Position numbers and translations under genes: made by a program | Part shown: piece after piece, positions 7,880 through 18,174 of the stretch | How positions within the stretch are numbered: the stretch's first letter is position 1 | How the letters are laid out: every line of letters begins with the position of its first letter | Notes under the pieces: generated by a model | What the model saw: the letters and a program-made list of their open reading frames with translations, nothing else | What the model was told of the DNA's origin: nothing | Database searches by the model: none | Source of the DNA: Yoonia tamlensis | GTDB lineage: Bacteria; Pseudomonadota; Alphaproteobacteria; Rhodobacterales; Rhodobacteraceae | NCBI RefSeq assembly: GCF_900115105.1 | Contig: NZ_FOYP01000001.1 | Span: 2,134,097 to 2,198,096, forward strand | Direction: 5' to 3' | Length of the DNA: 64,000 nucleotides

Positions 7880-9285
7880 TAGTTCAGCTCCCGAATGTCA
7901 GTCAATTTGCCGGTGATCGCGGCGGCGGCGGCCATCGCGGGTGACATCAGATGCGTGCGCCCCTGATAGCCTTGGCGGCCTTCAAAGTTGCGGTTGGAAG
8001 TGGACGCACAGCGTTCGCCCGGCGCCAGTTGGTCGGGGTTCATCGCCAGACACATGGAACAGCCCGCAAGCCGCCATTCAAAGCCCGCATCGATAAAGAT
8101 TTGCGCGATGCCTTCTTCTTCGGCCTGTGCGCGCACAAGGCCAGAGCCCGGCACAACCATCGCCCGCATCCCGTCCTTGATCTTCTTGCCTTTCAACACG
8201 GCCGCAGCCGCGCGCAGGTCTTCGATCCGCCCGTTGGTGCAAGATCCGATAAAGACGGTGTCGATCGCGATGTCGGACAGTTTCTGCCCCACCTTCAGAC
8301 CCATATAGTCGATTGAACGCTGCACAGCGCCCGCTTTACCGCCAGCAAAGCTGCTTGGATCTGGCACAACATCGGTGATCGGCAGCACGTCTTCGGGTGA
8401 TGTGCCCCAAGTGACCAGCGGCGCGATATCTTCGCCGCGGATGGTCAGCACCTTGTCGAAATGTGCGCCTTCGTCAGTGTAAAGCGTCTTCCAATATTCC
8501 AGTGCGGCATCCCAATCAGCGCCCTTTGGCGCGTTCGGGCGGCCGTTACAGTAGTCATATGTTGTCTGGTCAGGCGCGATAAGACCAGCGCGCGCGCCGC
8601 CCTCGATCGCCATGTTGCAGACCGTCATCCGGCCTTCCATTGACAGGCTCTGGATGGCTTCGCCGCAATATTCGATCACATAGCCGGTGCCGCCTGCGGT
8701 GCCGGTTTTGCCGATCACGGCCATGGTGATGTCTTTGGCGGTCACACCGGGCGCAAGCTTGCCGGTGATTTCGACCTTCATGTTCTTGGATTTCTTCTGG
8801 ATCAGCGTTTGCGTGGCCAGCACATGTTCGACCTCGGACGTGCCGATACCATGGGCCAATGACCCGAACGCGCCGTGGGTCGCAGTGTGGCTGTCGCCGC
8901 AAACTACGGTCATGCCAGGCAGGGTCCAGCCCTGTTCGGGGCCAACGATATGCACAACGCCCTGACGGACATCGGACACAGGGTAATAGTGCAGACCAAA
9001 TTCCTTGGCGTTCTTGTCCAAGGCTTCAACCTGAATGCGGCTGTCTTCGGTCATCGAGGCCGCATTGGCGCGGTCCAGCGTTGTCGGCACGTTGTGATCC
9101 GGCACAGCGATGGTTTTTTCTGGCGCGCGGACCGTGCGGCCTGCCATGCGCAACCCTTCAAAGGCCTGCGGGCTGGTTACTTCGTGGACCAGATGGCGGT
9201 CGATATACAATAGGCATGTGCCGTCGTCTGCTTCATGTGCGACATGCGCATCCCAGATTTTATCATAGAGCGTTTTGGGGGACAT
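7879..9285 (-). CDS. leuC: 3-isopropylmalate dehydratase, large subunit
   Basis: LeuC carries the catalytic [4Fe-4S] cluster of isopropylmalate isomerase. The 468-residue product shows the aconitase-type signatures [20 protein letters not shown] in the N-terminal half, [16 protein letters not shown] with the first cluster cysteine, and [12 protein letters not shown] with the other two. The ATG giving [14 protein letters not shown] was chosen since GGAGAGGA lies just upstream; an upstream in-frame codon adds six residues without support. It begins the leuCD transcription unit. Confidence 0.97.
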   Translation of the reverse strand: MSPKTLYDKIWDAHVAHEADDGTCLLYIDRHLVHEVTSPQAFEGLRMAGRTVRAPEKTIAVPDHNVPTTLDRANAASMTEDSRIQVEALDKNAKEFGLHYYPVSDVRQGVVHIVGPEQGWTLPGMTVVCGDSHTATHGAFGSLAHGIGTSEVEHVLATQTLIQKKSKNMKVEITGKLAPGVTAKDITMAVIGKTGTAGGTGYVIEYCGEAIQSLSMEGRMTVCNMAIEGGARAGLIAPDQTTYDYCNGRPNAPKGADWDAALEYWKTLYTDEGAHFDKVLTIRGEDIAPLVTWGTSPEDVLPITDVVPDPSSFAGGKAGAVQRSIDYMGLKVGQKLSDIAIDTVFIGSCTNGRIEDLRAAAAVLKGKKIKDGMRAMVVPGSGLVRAQAEEEGIAQIFIDAGFEWRLAGCSMCLAMNPDQLAPGERCASTSNRNFEGRQGYQGRTHLMSPAMAAAAAITGKLTDIRELN

Positions 9286-9336
9286 TGTCCTCTCCCGTAT
9301 CAAATTTTCAGATGTCTTCAGGCGTGCGGAATTGGC

Positions 9337-9352
9337 AAGGGGATCACCCCTT
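9337..9352 (-). other. Small hairpin in the leuC upstream region
   Basis: AAGGGG (9337-9342) and CCCCTT (9347-9352) form 6-bp arms with a 4-base loop, about 52 bases before the leuC start. No leader peptide rich in leucine codons was recognised next to it, so attenuation control is not supported. The rest of 9286-9494 shows no gene. Confidence 0.35.
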
Positions 9353-9494
9353 AGCTAGTATCGTGCAGCTCGCGCCATAAAACCGCCAAGGCAGCCGGGC
9401 ACGGTCATCCATGTCAAAAACCTGTTTCATAAGGGGTCAGATACACTTGGGCGCGCAATCTCGCAAGGGTCTACGCACCCAAATTACTTGGGCC

Positions 9495-10433
9495 CTAGGC
9501 TGTGACTGCGCTCATTGTGGCTTCGGGATCAAACAAATCCGCCTCGGTGGTTGATACCACATCCACGTTGCTGTCGTTCAGCTGATCGACGGTCACCCCT
9601 TTCAAGAACGCCAGTGCGCCTTCAAATTCTGCAGGCACATCGCCAGGGCCCGCATAGACCGCCTCGACCATAACGCCGTTCACGCCATCAACTGTCATTT
9701 GGGTCATGGTGACATCCACATCGGGCAATGTCCCGCCATCCGGCACGTGATCAATCGTGAGCGTCAAAGTATCGCTGAACGGGTTAAAATCTTCGATTGT
9801 GGCTTCGGTCAGCTGGTCGTCAGTGACATTAGCCAGCACAAAGAAATCATCCGCCCCGCTGCCACCCGTCAAGGTTGCTGGTCCGGTGACAAGGATAAGA
9901 TCGTCCTCGCCGGCTTCGCCATCAGCAGTGCCGTTGCCGCCCCAGATATAGATCGTGTCATTGCCTTCGCCGCCGGTAATTGTATCGGTCGATTGCTCCG
10001 CAGGGACAATCTCGCCATCAATAAGACGCGAATCAAACCCGCCAAAAATCGTATCGTCACCGTCTTGCCCACCAAGCCGGTCAGATCCATAACCGCCGTC
10101 GATCAGGTCGTTGCCCTCACCGCCAAACACGCGGTCGCCACCAACTTGACCATAAAGTTCATCGTTGCCCGGGCTGCCAATAATCCAGTCGCGGCCGTCG
10201 CCGCCATAGACAGTATCGTCGCCTTCACCGGGGCGGATTTCATCGTCGCCTGCGCCGCCGTGGATAATATCATCCCCGGCCCAACCGCGCATGATATCGT
10301 TGCCATCTGTTCCAAACAGTTCATCGTCACCACTTGTACCGCGGATTTCGCCCTCTGTTTCATCATCATCGTCGTCCATCGATAAAATAAGGACACCAAA
10401 AGTAGCAAGCAATACGGCCAGAGTTACATACAT
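9495..10433 (-). CDS. Membrane-anchored RTX-type calcium-binding repeat protein
   Basis: The 312-residue product has one N-terminal hydrophobic segment (VTLAVLLATFGVLILSM, residues 3-19) followed at once by a run of five Asp. From about residue 30 to 200 it contains glycine/aspartate nonapeptides of the GGxGxDxhx type (for example GGAGDDEI, GGEGNDLIDGG, GGEGNDTIYIWGG), which in this superfamily bind Ca2+ in a parallel beta-roll. The C-terminal 110 residues are a non-repeat domain. A leader or anchor at the N-terminus is unusual for RTX proteins, which normally leave through type I secretion by a C-terminal signal. I chose the ATG at 10433; a TTG four codons upstream is an alternative. Function unknown, probably cell-surface or periplasmic. 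Confidence 0.8.
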   Translation of the reverse strand: MYVTLAVLLATFGVLILSMDDDDDETEGEIRGTSGDDELFGTDGNDIMRGWAGDDIIHGGAGDDEIRPGEGDDTVYGGDGRDWIIGSPGNDELYGQVGGDRVFGGEGNDLIDGGYGSDRLGGQDGDDTIFGGFDSRLIDGEIVPAEQSTDTITGGEGNDTIYIWGGNGTADGEAGEDDLILVTGPATLTGGSGADDFFVLANVTDDQLTEATIEDFNPFSDTLTLTIDHVPDGGTLPDVDVTMTQMTVDGVNGVMVEAVYAGPGDVPAEFEGALAFLKGVTVDQLNDSNVDVVSTTEADLFDPEATMSAVTA

Positions 10434-10563
10434 GAATACATCCAAAAATTAGTATTTTAGAAAGAATTAGCTCGATTTCTTTAGGCTCACAAGAACAAAT
10501 GCAGCTTAGCTTGCCCGCTGTCATTTCTCGTGCAAGACTGCCTGAAAACACGGTAGATAAATC

Positions 10564-11922
10564 ATGGCAGGGCATAGCGACCTTTCTGAAACGGGTGACA
10601 GTGCTACAGGTGACGCGCAGCTCGAGCAGGTGCTGAGCATCGGCAATGATTTGTTCGATTATCTCAGCAAATTTGCCGACGGGTTTATCCGCCCGTGGAA
10701 CCTCTACCAGATCGGGATTACTATCGGGCTATTTGCGCTTGCGCACCTTTTGCGCGCTGTTTTGGGGCCGCGCATCCGCGCATGGATGGCGGCGCGCGAA
10801 AACTGGCCCAAATGGCGTATCCGTATCCTTGTCGTGATCAACCAGCGGCTGCGCGCGATATTCTTTGTCGCGCTGATCTGGCTCACGATCTTTGTGATGC
10901 GCGAAGTCACATGGAACAGCCGCAGCTATCTGCTTGGGATCATTGGCACGCTGGCCTTTGCGTGGCTGGCCGTGGTCTTTGCCACGCGGCTGATCAAAAG
11001 CCCCTTCCTGCGCAAACTGGTCCGCTACGGGGCTTGGACCTATGTCAGCCTGCGGATTTTGGGGATGCTCGAACCGGCCGAAACCCTGCTGGACAGCGCC
11101 GGATTTACCGTCGGGGATATGCGGTTTTCGCTGCTCTTGCTGGTGCAGTCGCTTGTTATCCTCGGGGTGTTGGTCAGCCTTGCGCGGTTCTTTACCGCAA
11201 CCACCGCCAAACGGGTGCGCACCAACCCCGATATCAGCCCGTCCATGCAGGTGCTGATTATCAAGGGGCTGCAAATTGCGATCTACGGCGCTGCTTTCTA
11301 TTTCGGGGTCAAGGCGATCGGGATCGACCTGACAGGGCTTGCGGTGCTGTCAGGGGCCATTGGCGTTGGCCTTGGTTTTGGTCTGCAAAAGGTCGTGTCG
11401 AACCTTGTGTCGGGCGTGATTATCCTGCTCGATAAATCCATCAAACCCGGTGACGTGATCAGCCTTGGCGAAACCTTCGGCTGGATCAACGCGCTGGGTG
11501 CGCGCTATGTCTCGGTGGTCACCCGCGACGGCAAGGAATACCTGATCCCGAACGAAGACCTGATCACCGGCCAAGTCGTGAACTGGTCGCATTCCAACGA
11601 TTTTGTGCGGCTCGATATCCATTTCGGGACATCCTACACCGACAATCCGCATGACGTGCGCCGGATCGCCATCGCCGCCGCCCAAGGGGTTGACCGCGTG
11701 TTGACCACTCGTCCCACCGTCTGCCATATCGTGGGCTTTGGTGATAGTTCGGTCGATTACATCCTGCGGTTCTGGATCACCGACCCGACAGGCGGGCTCA
11801 CCAACATCCGCGGCAACGTGTTTCTGGCGCTCTGGGACGCGTTTACTGAGAATAATATCAGCATCCCGTTCCCGCAACGCGAGGTGAAACTGCTGAACGA
11901 AGCAAAGACGGATCAGGGGTGA
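10564..11922 (+). CDS. MscS-family mechanosensitive channel
   Basis: The 452-residue protein has about five hydrophobic segments (near residues 49-67, 96-112, 121-140, 184-208 and 229-249). After these comes the MscS pore helix and beta domain: GAIGVGLGFGLQKVVSNLVS (about residues 265-284), then DKSIKPGDVI and GARYVSVVTRDGKEYLIPNE, which are the hallmark of the family. It should sit in the inner membrane and open under membrane tension to release solutes after hypo-osmotic shock. It is longer than E. coli MscS because of extra N-terminal segments, as in YbdG/YnaI-like paralogues. Start ATG has only a weak ribosome-binding site. It diverges from the RTX-repeat gene. Confidence 0.92.
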   Translation: MAGHSDLSETGDSATGDAQLEQVLSIGNDLFDYLSKFADGFIRPWNLYQIGITIGLFALAHLLRAVLGPRIRAWMAARENWPKWRIRILVVINQRLRAIFFVALIWLTIFVMREVTWNSRSYLLGIIGTLAFAWLAVVFATRLIKSPFLRKLVRYGAWTYVSLRILGMLEPAETLLDSAGFTVGDMRFSLLLLVQSLVILGVLVSLARFFTATTAKRVRTNPDISPSMQVLIIKGLQIAIYGAAFYFGVKAIGIDLTGLAVLSGAIGVGLGFGLQKVVSNLVSGVIILLDKSIKPGDVISLGETFGWINALGARYVSVVTRDGKEYLIPNEDLITGQVVNWSHSNDFVRLDIHFGTSYTDNPHDVRRIAIAAAQGVDRVLTTRPTVCHIVGFGDSSVDYILRFWITDPTGGLTNIRGNVFLALWDAFTENNISIPFPQREVKLLNEAKTDQG

Positions 11923-12108
11923 TGGTTGTTGTGACGAGACAAAGCGCACCTTGGCCCCCTAGGATCCAATCACTGCGTGCATAAGGTGGCGTACATAAAT
12001 CACGCAATTACCCTCTGAAAAACAACCTTCGCACCGTCGGTTTCTGTGGTAGGAACACCGCTGGGTAGAGCATGCGATCACAGCGTCATGACGTGCGAAT
12101 GCGCTATG

Positions 12109-14097
12109 TCAAAACGCCAAGTTGAAACCGACTTGCAGGCCATAACTTTCATAGCCACTGGTGCCGATACCGTCATAGAAGGCATCCACAGCCAGCATGC
12201 CGCCATTTGCAAGGGTGTAGTTTGCGCCCAGCTTTACCTTCCCGCGGCCACCTTCATAGGTTGGAATAACCAGGTCAGCATTGCCTGAACCGCTTGTCGA
12301 TGATCCGATGGCCGCGACCCCGCCAGTGAGCATCAAAGCCGCACTATTATGGCGCAAACTGACAGCGTGACGGAAATCCAGGCCAACTTCTGCTTGCCCG
12401 ATTTCAATACCTTGCTCAGGAACAAGGTTATCGAGACTATCAATATATGCGTCTTGATTGTCAGAAGTATAGGCAAGCTGCAGTGACGGGATCACGGTGG
12501 TCGCATTATACTGCAACTCGCCCGCGACCTTTAACTGCGCCAACACGCGTTCGGTGTCAAAGCCGTCAGTGTAGGTCCCAAAAGGTGAAACTTCGTTAGA
12601 GGTTTGACCATAAAGCAAACGCCCTTCAAAGAATAAAGGATGGGCAGCAGTGCGGGCCACAAAATAGGGGCCAGCCAACCAACCAGAACCTTCAACGGTC
12701 GCCAAGCCATCGTCTTGGCTAAAGTAGTCGATTTCGACCATGCCACCGACCAAAAGATTGGGAGAAACGGTATAGTGGCTGCCCAATACCCCAAAGACAT
12801 ATTGGGTCTCGCGCGTGTCTTCATTGGACCAAGACCCGTTTAGCCGGAACCAAAGACTGTTGTCGGCATTTGGTGACGTCATAAAGTTAAAGCTGCCGCC
12901 TGCTTGGGTAGCAGAGACGTCCAGGCCGCTGGTCGTGTCCCCTGCTAAAAACCCTGTCAGACCCGGCTGGTTTGAGATCAACTGATTGGCACGCGACTGC
13001 ATGAACTGCGCGATGATTACTTGGGTTTCTTCTATGTTTGAACTGGAAACTGTCAGGCTGCCCGACGCGGTGCTGGGATTGCCCGCTGCATCTTCAGCGG
13101 CCCCTGCGGGAATGGAAACTTCAACGTCGCCTGAACCTGTTGCGACAACCGTTGCCACATAATCGGCGCCGCTCCCCGTGACGGCGGTCACCGATCCGTT
13201 CGCGACGATCAAATCGCTGGCACCAAATCCTGTGACGTCTTCGGAAAAGGTGACAGTTACTGCCACTTGAGTTGCCGCAACAACGCTTGTCACAGATGTA
13301 GAAATACTGACCGAGGGTGCGGTGCCATCATGGGTGACAGAAACCTCATCTGACGCGACCCAATTCCCAAGCCCATCGTTATCGGTAAAGCCCCCTCTTT
13401 GGACCGAAACACTGGCCGTCCCATCCGCGATCGGGGTCAGTACAACATTATAGCTGCTACCACTGCCCGAAACGATCGCCGTGGCATTTGTCAATGTAAG
13501 ACTGCCAACGGTGAAATCAGTGCTGTCTTCAGATAAGGTCGCGGTCGAAGTATAGTTGCCACTAACGTCTGGCCCGCTGAGCGCACCAAGCGTTACCGTC
13601 GGCGCTACATTCAAAAGAGTGCGGTTAACCGTAACGGTCGTTGCCGTTTCCCCCCTGATTTCGGCAAGATACGCGTAGCGGTCGCCGGCAGTGGTCTCTG
13701 TCGCTTGAAATGAAAGCTGCATAAGGTCGACTTCTTCATACTCCCACGAAGCGCCTTGCTGAAAAAGGTTGGCAACGTCCGCAAGGCTGCAATGCGTTTC
13801 CAAATTTGCAGCAGTTATCGCCGAAAAAGTGGTGGATAAATTTCCATTAAAATAGCTTAGCCCGCCCGCCGCTTGAGTTTCTACAGAACCACCACCCGAA
13901 GGGCTAACGCGTACAGACGCCAAGCCACCATTCAGATTTTGGACGAAGGCGTTCAACCGGCATTCACTATTCAGCGCCAAACTCCGGTCGATACGCGTTG
14001 CGGCATCAAAGGCCGCTGCGGGTGATGTCAGGGCAAGCAGTGTAGCGCAGCTGAGTGCAAGACGGCCAAGACAGGCATTGCGTTGTTTCATATTCAT
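12109..14097 (-). CDS. Autotransporter-type outer-membrane protein with bacterial Ig-like repeats
   Basis: The 662-residue product starts with a signal peptide (LALSCATLLALTSPAAAF). About residues 150-350 hold two tandem Ig-like units recognisable by the shared pattern SED(S/V)T-F---L---N------GSGS-Y, the second containing EDVTGFGASDLIVANGSVT and ending at PAGAAEDAAGNPSTASG. From about residue 385 to the end is a beta-barrel of alternating aromatic strands finishing YESYGLQVGFNLAF, with the terminal Phe required for BAM recognition. No long right-handed helix passenger is present, so the exported part is short and made mainly of Ig domains. The ATG-AAT-ATG start was chosen because AGGA lies 10 bases upstream. 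Likely role: surface adhesion or cell-cell contact (inferred). Confidence 0.82.
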   Translation of the reverse strand: MNMKQRNACLGRLALSCATLLALTSPAAAFDAATRIDRSLALNSECRLNAFVQNLNGGLASVRVSPSGGGSVETQAAGGLSYFNGNLSTTFSAITAANLETHCSLADVANLFQQGASWEYEEVDLMQLSFQATETTAGDRYAYLAEIRGETATTVTVNRTLLNVAPTVTLGALSGPDVSGNYTSTATLSEDSTDFTVGSLTLTNATAIVSGSGSSYNVVLTPIADGTASVSVQRGGFTDNDGLGNWVASDEVSVTHDGTAPSVSISTSVTSVVAATQVAVTVTFSEDVTGFGASDLIVANGSVTAVTGSGADYVATVVATGSGDVEVSIPAGAAEDAAGNPSTASGSLTVSSSNIEETQVIIAQFMQSRANQLISNQPGLTGFLAGDTTSGLDVSATQAGGSFNFMTSPNADNSLWFRLNGSWSNEDTRETQYVFGVLGSHYTVSPNLLVGGMVEIDYFSQDDGLATVEGSGWLAGPYFVARTAAHPLFFEGRLLYGQTSNEVSPFGTYTDGFDTERVLAQLKVAGELQYNATTVIPSLQLAYTSDNQDAYIDSLDNLVPEQGIEIGQAEVGLDFRHAVSLRHNSAALMLTGGVAAIGSSTSGSGNADLVIPTYEGGRGKVKLGANYTLANGGMLAVDAFYDGIGTSGYESYGLQVGFNLAF

Positions 14098-14636
14098 TTT
14101 ATCCAATTCCTGCACAACATTTCGAGATGCGGCGCCCAACAAAGAACACCACAGGTTTCGACCGTGTTACCCGGACTCAAACACCATTAATTACGTGTCG
14201 AGCATTTTAGTGACGGCGGTCAGAGCGCCACAAGTCTTCAAGCCGGAACTTGGTCGCTGCATTTTTCCGATCTATCAATGACCTTGCGTCAACAATTTGA
14301 GGCTCGCAGCAATGTCAGCGCGGCACAAGGCTTTAGTGCGGTTCTTGAGAGCAAGTAGCCTGCAAGAAGCGCTATTAAGGGAATACCAGTCCCAGCGCGT
14401 GACCGGTTTGTGTCTAAACTGCGAAGATGAATTCACCCGCAGTTACTAGCCGGACATACATAACTTAGCAGCATGCGTCACTTCGGCCCCACAGCAGACA
14501 TTCACAACACCCCCATACGCCCGCCCCGTTAACCCGCGCAATCCGGCCAATTTGCCCGACGCAAGTCCGACGTTTTGCCGACGCGCTGCCGATCACAAAA
14601 ATCACCCAAAACACCAGCATTTACACATAATTCGCC
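14098..14636. other. Longest non-coding gap in the window
   Basis: About 540 bp between the autotransporter start and the acs terminator contain no convincing gene, no tRNA and no insertion-sequence remnant that I can see. The right-hand end carries the phased CCGACG array. The left part should hold the autotransporter promoter, but no clear -35/-10 pair could be chosen. Confidence 0.6.
14554..14597. repeat. Four CCGACG-type hexamers at an exact 11-bp period
   Basis: CCGACG occurs at 14556, 14567 and 14578, and the variant CCGATC at 14589, each exactly 11 bp after the last. The surrounding 11-mers agree loosely as tgCCGACGcnn. This puts each copy on the same face of the helix, about 100 bp past the acs stop codon and just beyond its terminator. 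Confidence 0.7.
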
Positions 14637-14668
14637 AAAAAGGCCGCGCTGGGTGTTGCGCGGCCTTT
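14637..14668 (-). terminator. Intrinsic terminator after acs
   Basis: AAAGGCCGCGC (14639-14649) and GCGCGGCCTTT (14658-14668) are perfect 11-bp arms with an 8-base loop; on the minus strand the stem is followed by TTTTT. It lies 21 bases after the acs stop. The stem closely resembles that of the leuD terminator. Confidence 0.88.
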
Positions 14669-14689
14669 CAATTGCATCGGACGGGTGGG

Positions 14690-16648
14690 TTAGCCCTTGT
14701 TCATCCGGTTCTCGATCAGGTCATCGACCACTGACGGATCGGCCAGTGTGGATATATCGCCCAGCGCGCCGAAATCATTTTCGGCGATCTTGCGCAGGAT
14801 GCGGCGCATGATCTTGCCAGAGCGCGTTTTCGGCAGGCCTGGCGCCCATTGGATCAGGTCAGGCTTGGCGATCGGGCCGATCTCGGCGCGCACCCAGACT
14901 TCCAACTCCTTGCGCAGCGCGTCCGTCGGTTCTTCGCCCGACATCAAAGTGACATAGGCATAGATCCCCTGCCCCTTGATCGCATGCGGATAGCCAACGA
15001 CGGCGGCTTCGGCGACTTTGGCATGGGCGACAAGCGCGCTTTCGACCTCGGCAGTACCCATCCGGTGGCCAGAGACGTTGATCACATCATCAACGCGGCC
15101 GGTGATCCAGTAATAGCCGTCTTCGTCGCGCTTACAGCCGTCACCGGTGAAATAGTAGCCTTTGTAATCCGCGAAATAGGTCTTTTCGAACCGTTCATGA
15201 TCGCCCCAAACGGTGCGCATCTGGGCAGGCCAGCTGTCTTTAATGCACAGCACACCTTCGGCGGCGGTGTCCGTGATTTCTTCGCCGGACGTTGGCTCTA
15301 GGATCACTGGCTGCACGCCAAAGAAGGGCACGGTCGCAGATCCCGGTTTGGTCGCCGTAGCACCTGGCAGCGGTGTTAGCAAATGCCCGCCAGTTTCAGT
15401 CTGCCACCATGTGTCAACGATCGGCACAACACCTTTGCCGACAACATCATTGTACCAGTTCCATGCTTCGGGGTTGATCGGCTCGCCCACGGTGCCCAGC
15501 ACCTTCAGATCGGACAGGTCGTATTTTTCAACAAATTCTGTGCCTTGGCCCATCAACGCGCGGATCGCGGTGGGGGCAGTGTAGAACTGGTTCACCTTGT
15601 GCTTTTCGCAAACCTGCCAGAACCGGCCCGCGTCTGGGTAGGTTGGCACGCCTTCAAACATCACCGTGGTCGCGCCATTGGCCAGCGGCCCATAGACGAT
15701 ATAGCTGTGGCCCGTGACCCAGCCCACATCCGCCGTGCACCAGAACACATCGCCGTCATGGTAATCGAACGTGTATTGGTGGGTCATCGAGGCATAGACA
15801 AGATAGCCGCCAGTGGAATGCACGACCCCCTTGGGCTGACCGGTAGAGCCGGAAGTGTACAGGATGAACAGCGGGTCTTCGGCATTGATTTCGGCAGGCG
15901 GGCAATCATCGCCGACCTTTTCTTCCATTTCGTGCAGCCAGTAATCGCCCTCGGGGCGCCACGCGATCTGCTGGCCGGTGCGTTTCACTACCAGACATTT
16001 CACCAGATCGAAATCATGCAAGAGCGCTTGGTTCACGCTGTCCTTGAGGTTGGTCACACGGCCACCGCGCGGCGCACCGTCAGAGGTGATCACGACCTTG
16101 GCGTCACAGGCATTGACCCGCGCGCCCAAAGCTTCGGCAGAGAAGCCCGCAAAGACGATCGAATGGATCGCGCCGATCCGCGCACAGGCCAGCATCGCAT
16201 AGGCGGCCTCGGGGATCATTGGCAGATACAGCACAACGCGGTCGCCTTTGGTGACGCCCATTTCTTTCAGCACGTTTGCCATTTTGCAGGTGCGCGCGTG
16301 CAGTTCACGATATGTAATATGCAGTGCTTCATCATCGGGGCTGTCGGGTTCCCAGATGATAGCGGTTTGGTCGCCACGGGTTTCAAGATGGCGGTCGATA
16401 CAGTTTGCAGCGACGTTCAGCGTGCCGTCTTCGAACCATTTGATGTCAATATTGCCGGGTTCAAAGCTCGTATTCTTAACTTTGGTGAAAGGTTTGATCC
16501 AGTCTACACGTTTACCGTGTTCGGCCCAAAAACCTTCGGGATCGGAAATTGATTGCGCATACATCGCATCATATGTCGCCTTGTCCGCATGTGCGTTGGC
16601 GGCCATTTGCGCTGATGGCGGATACATCTTTGATGTTTGATCGGTCAT
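14690..16648 (-). CDS. acs: Acetyl-CoA synthetase (AMP-forming)
   Basis: Acs activates acetate to acetyl-CoA through acetyl-AMP in the cytoplasm. The 652-residue length is standard. Visible are the AMP-binding loop [20 protein letters not shown], the hinge and ribose-binding region [20 protein letters not shown], then [20 protein letters not shown], and the C-terminal [15 protein letters not shown] whose lysine is the known site of regulatory acetylation in this family. The ATG giving [14 protein letters not shown] was chosen since GGGGAG lies close upstream; an earlier frame-mate start adds 12 unsupported residues. It is transcribed alone, with its own terminator. Confidence 0.97.
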   Translation of the reverse strand: MTDQTSKMYPPSAQMAANAHADKATYDAMYAQSISDPEGFWAEHGKRVDWIKPFTKVKNTSFEPGNIDIKWFEDGTLNVAANCIDRHLETRGDQTAIIWEPDSPDDEALHITYRELHARTCKMANVLKEMGVTKGDRVVLYLPMIPEAAYAMLACARIGAIHSIVFAGFSAEALGARVNACDAKVVITSDGAPRGGRVTNLKDSVNQALLHDFDLVKCLVVKRTGQQIAWRPEGDYWLHEMEEKVGDDCPPAEINAEDPLFILYTSGSTGQPKGVVHSTGGYLVYASMTHQYTFDYHDGDVFWCTADVGWVTGHSYIVYGPLANGATTVMFEGVPTYPDAGRFWQVCEKHKVNQFYTAPTAIRALMGQGTEFVEKYDLSDLKVLGTVGEPINPEAWNWYNDVVGKGVVPIVDTWWQTETGGHLLTPLPGATATKPGSATVPFFGVQPVILEPTSGEEITDTAAEGVLCIKDSWPAQMRTVWGDHERFEKTYFADYKGYYFTGDGCKRDEDGYYWITGRVDDVINVSGHRMGTAEVESALVAHAKVAEAAVVGYPHAIKGQGIYAYVTLMSGEEPTDALRKELEVWVRAEIGPIAKPDLIQWAPGLPKTRSGKIMRRILRKIAENDFGALGDISTLADPSVVDDLIENRMNKG

Positions 16649-16837
16649 GGTATCTCCCCCCGAGTGACGTGTCTTTTGGCCCAAGCGCTACGCGCGGACC
16701 CCTCCGCCGCACATCATGATCACAATGGCTGCGAATCCAAGACATCTCGCTGGTTGTGGGCGCAATTTGTCAATCTTAACACCCGCAAGGCGCGAGTTTT
16801 GTAATTTTCTTAACAAACCCTTCGGAGCGCGCAAGTC

Positions 16838-16852
16838 TTAACAAGAAATTAA
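16838..16852 (+). promoter_or_regulatory. Perfect CtrA-type box (TTAA-N7-TTAA)
   Basis: TTAA (16838-16841), seven bases, then TTAA (16849-16852) followed by C matches the full consensus of the alphaproteobacterial response regulator CtrA. It ends 38 bp before the ATG of the small barrel protein, where it could overlap the promoter. Two further CTTAACA half-sites lie upstream near 16768 and 16809. Confidence 0.6.
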
Positions 16853-16890
16853 CCATCCCACCGCAAGCTCGCCCCATCAAAAGGTGCCCC

Positions 16891-17583
16891 ATGCGTTACA
16901 TTGTTCCGACCGTATTCTTCGCGCTTTGCGCTTGCGCTGCACAGGCCGGACCATGGCCGCGCGAAAAGGGCGTGGTCTTCACGGCATTCGGAGGCAATTT
17001 TCTGTTGTCAGAAGGCGCGCAGCTGCCGGTCAATTACGACCCGACATTCTACGGCGAATACGGGCTGAACGGGACTGTCACGTTTGGCGTCGACTATCAC
17101 ACAGCCGACCTCGGGCGCATTCAGGCGGCTGTATTCTTTGCCAGTTTTCCATTGGGCGAACCGGTCGGACCCGATGTTTTTTCAGCGCAGATCGGGCTGG
17201 GTGCGCGCATGGACCCGCTGAACCCCGTTGAACATTTGCTGCGCGGCGGCGTCTCTTGGGGGCGTGGGCTGGACAGCGGCTGGATGGCCATAGATGCCAG
17301 CGCGACCTATGGCGATATTGATCAGCTTTGGCGGCCCAAGGCGGATTTCACATGGGGGCATCACCTAAACGATCGTTGGAGCGTGATGGCGCAGCTACAA
17401 ACGGGACAAGGCTATGATGATGACACCTATGCCAAGGTAAATCCGGCGGTGATTTTCCACATCAACGACCGCTATTCGGTCAGCATTGGCGCGGTGCATG
17501 CGTTGACAGGTGATCGCGGATCAGCGCTTAAGCTTGACTTGTGGACGACCGCTACAATCCCCCGATTTCACGCAACAGAGTAA
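16891..17583 (+). CDS. Probable outer-membrane beta-barrel protein, function unknown
   Basis: The 230-residue product has a signal peptide ([18 protein letters not shown], cleavage after AQA). The rest is a run of amphipathic strands with alternating aromatic residues, for example [25 protein letters not shown] and [11 protein letters not shown], which suggests a small outer-membrane or periplasm-facing barrel. I do not recognise a named family. Start choice is supported by AAAGGTG upstream. A CtrA-type box precedes it. Its 3' end overlaps the 3' end of ureG by 32 bp on the opposite strand. It is divergent from acs, with a 242-bp gap between them. Confidence 0.72.
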   Translation: MRYIVPTVFFALCACAAQAGPWPREKGVVFTAFGGNFLLSEGAQLPVNYDPTFYGEYGLNGTVTFGVDYHTADLGRIQAAVFFASFPLGEPVGPDVFSAQIGLGARMDPLNPVEHLLRGGVSWGRGLDSGWMAIDASATYGDIDQLWRPKADFTWGHHLNDRWSVMAQLQTGQGYDDDTYAKVNPAVIFHINDRYSVSIGAVHALTGDRGSALKLDLWTTATIPRFHATE

Positions 17584-18160
17584 TCACTTCATCCACGCCC
17601 TTGCCATGCCGCAGACTTGCAAACACAACCGGCAGACCGCCACGCATGCGCGCCGCGTCGCGCGCCATCACATCAAGCGAGGCGCCAACATGGGGGGCCA
17701 GATCGGTTTTGTTGATCACCAGAATATCCGACCGCGTGATCGCAGGGCCACCCTTGCGCGGGATTTCTTCACCTGCGGCCACGTCGATCACATAGATCGT
17801 CACATCGGCCAGTTCGGGGCTGAAGGTCGCTGACAGATTATCGCCACCACTTTCGATCAGCACCAGTTCAAGATCATCGTGGCGGCTGCGCATTTCGGCA
17901 ATAGCGGCAAGGTTAATCGACGCATCCTCGCGGATCGCCGTATGCGGACAGCCGCCCGTTTCGACACCCATCACCCGATCAGCGGGCAGGATTTGCATCC
18001 GCATCAGGGCTTCGGCGTCTTCTTGGGTGTAAATGTCATTGGTAATGACCCCGAGGCTGAGCTGATCCTTCAGCGCCTTGGCAAGCGCTGCGGTCAGCGT
18101 GGTTTTTCCGGCGCCTACAGGCCCGCCAATTCCAACGCGCAATGGTCCATGCGGTGACAT
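17552..18160 (-). CDS. ureG: Urease accessory GTPase UreG
   Basis: UreG is the SIMIBI-class GTPase that drives GTP-dependent delivery of nickel and carbamylation during urease activation, in complex with UreF and UreD. The 202-residue product has the P-loop [13 protein letters not shown] (residues 9-21), the conserved metal-binding pattern [17 protein letters not shown] (Cys-Pro-His) near residue 66-82, and the NKTDLAP base-recognition motif. The ATG has AAGGAA upstream. It is the last gene of the urease operon and overlaps the 3' end of the convergent barrel gene. Confidence 0.97.
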   Translation of the reverse strand: MSPHGPLRVGIGGPVGAGKTTLTAALAKALKDQLSLGVITNDIYTQEDAEALMRMQILPADRVMGVETGGCPHTAIREDASINLAAIAEMRSRHDDLELVLIESGGDNLSATFSPELADVTIYVIDVAAGEEIPRKGGPAITRSDILVINKTDLAPHVGASLDVMARDAARMRGGLPVVFASLRHGKGVDEVITLLREIGGL

Positions 18161-18174
18161 CTTACTGTTCCTTC

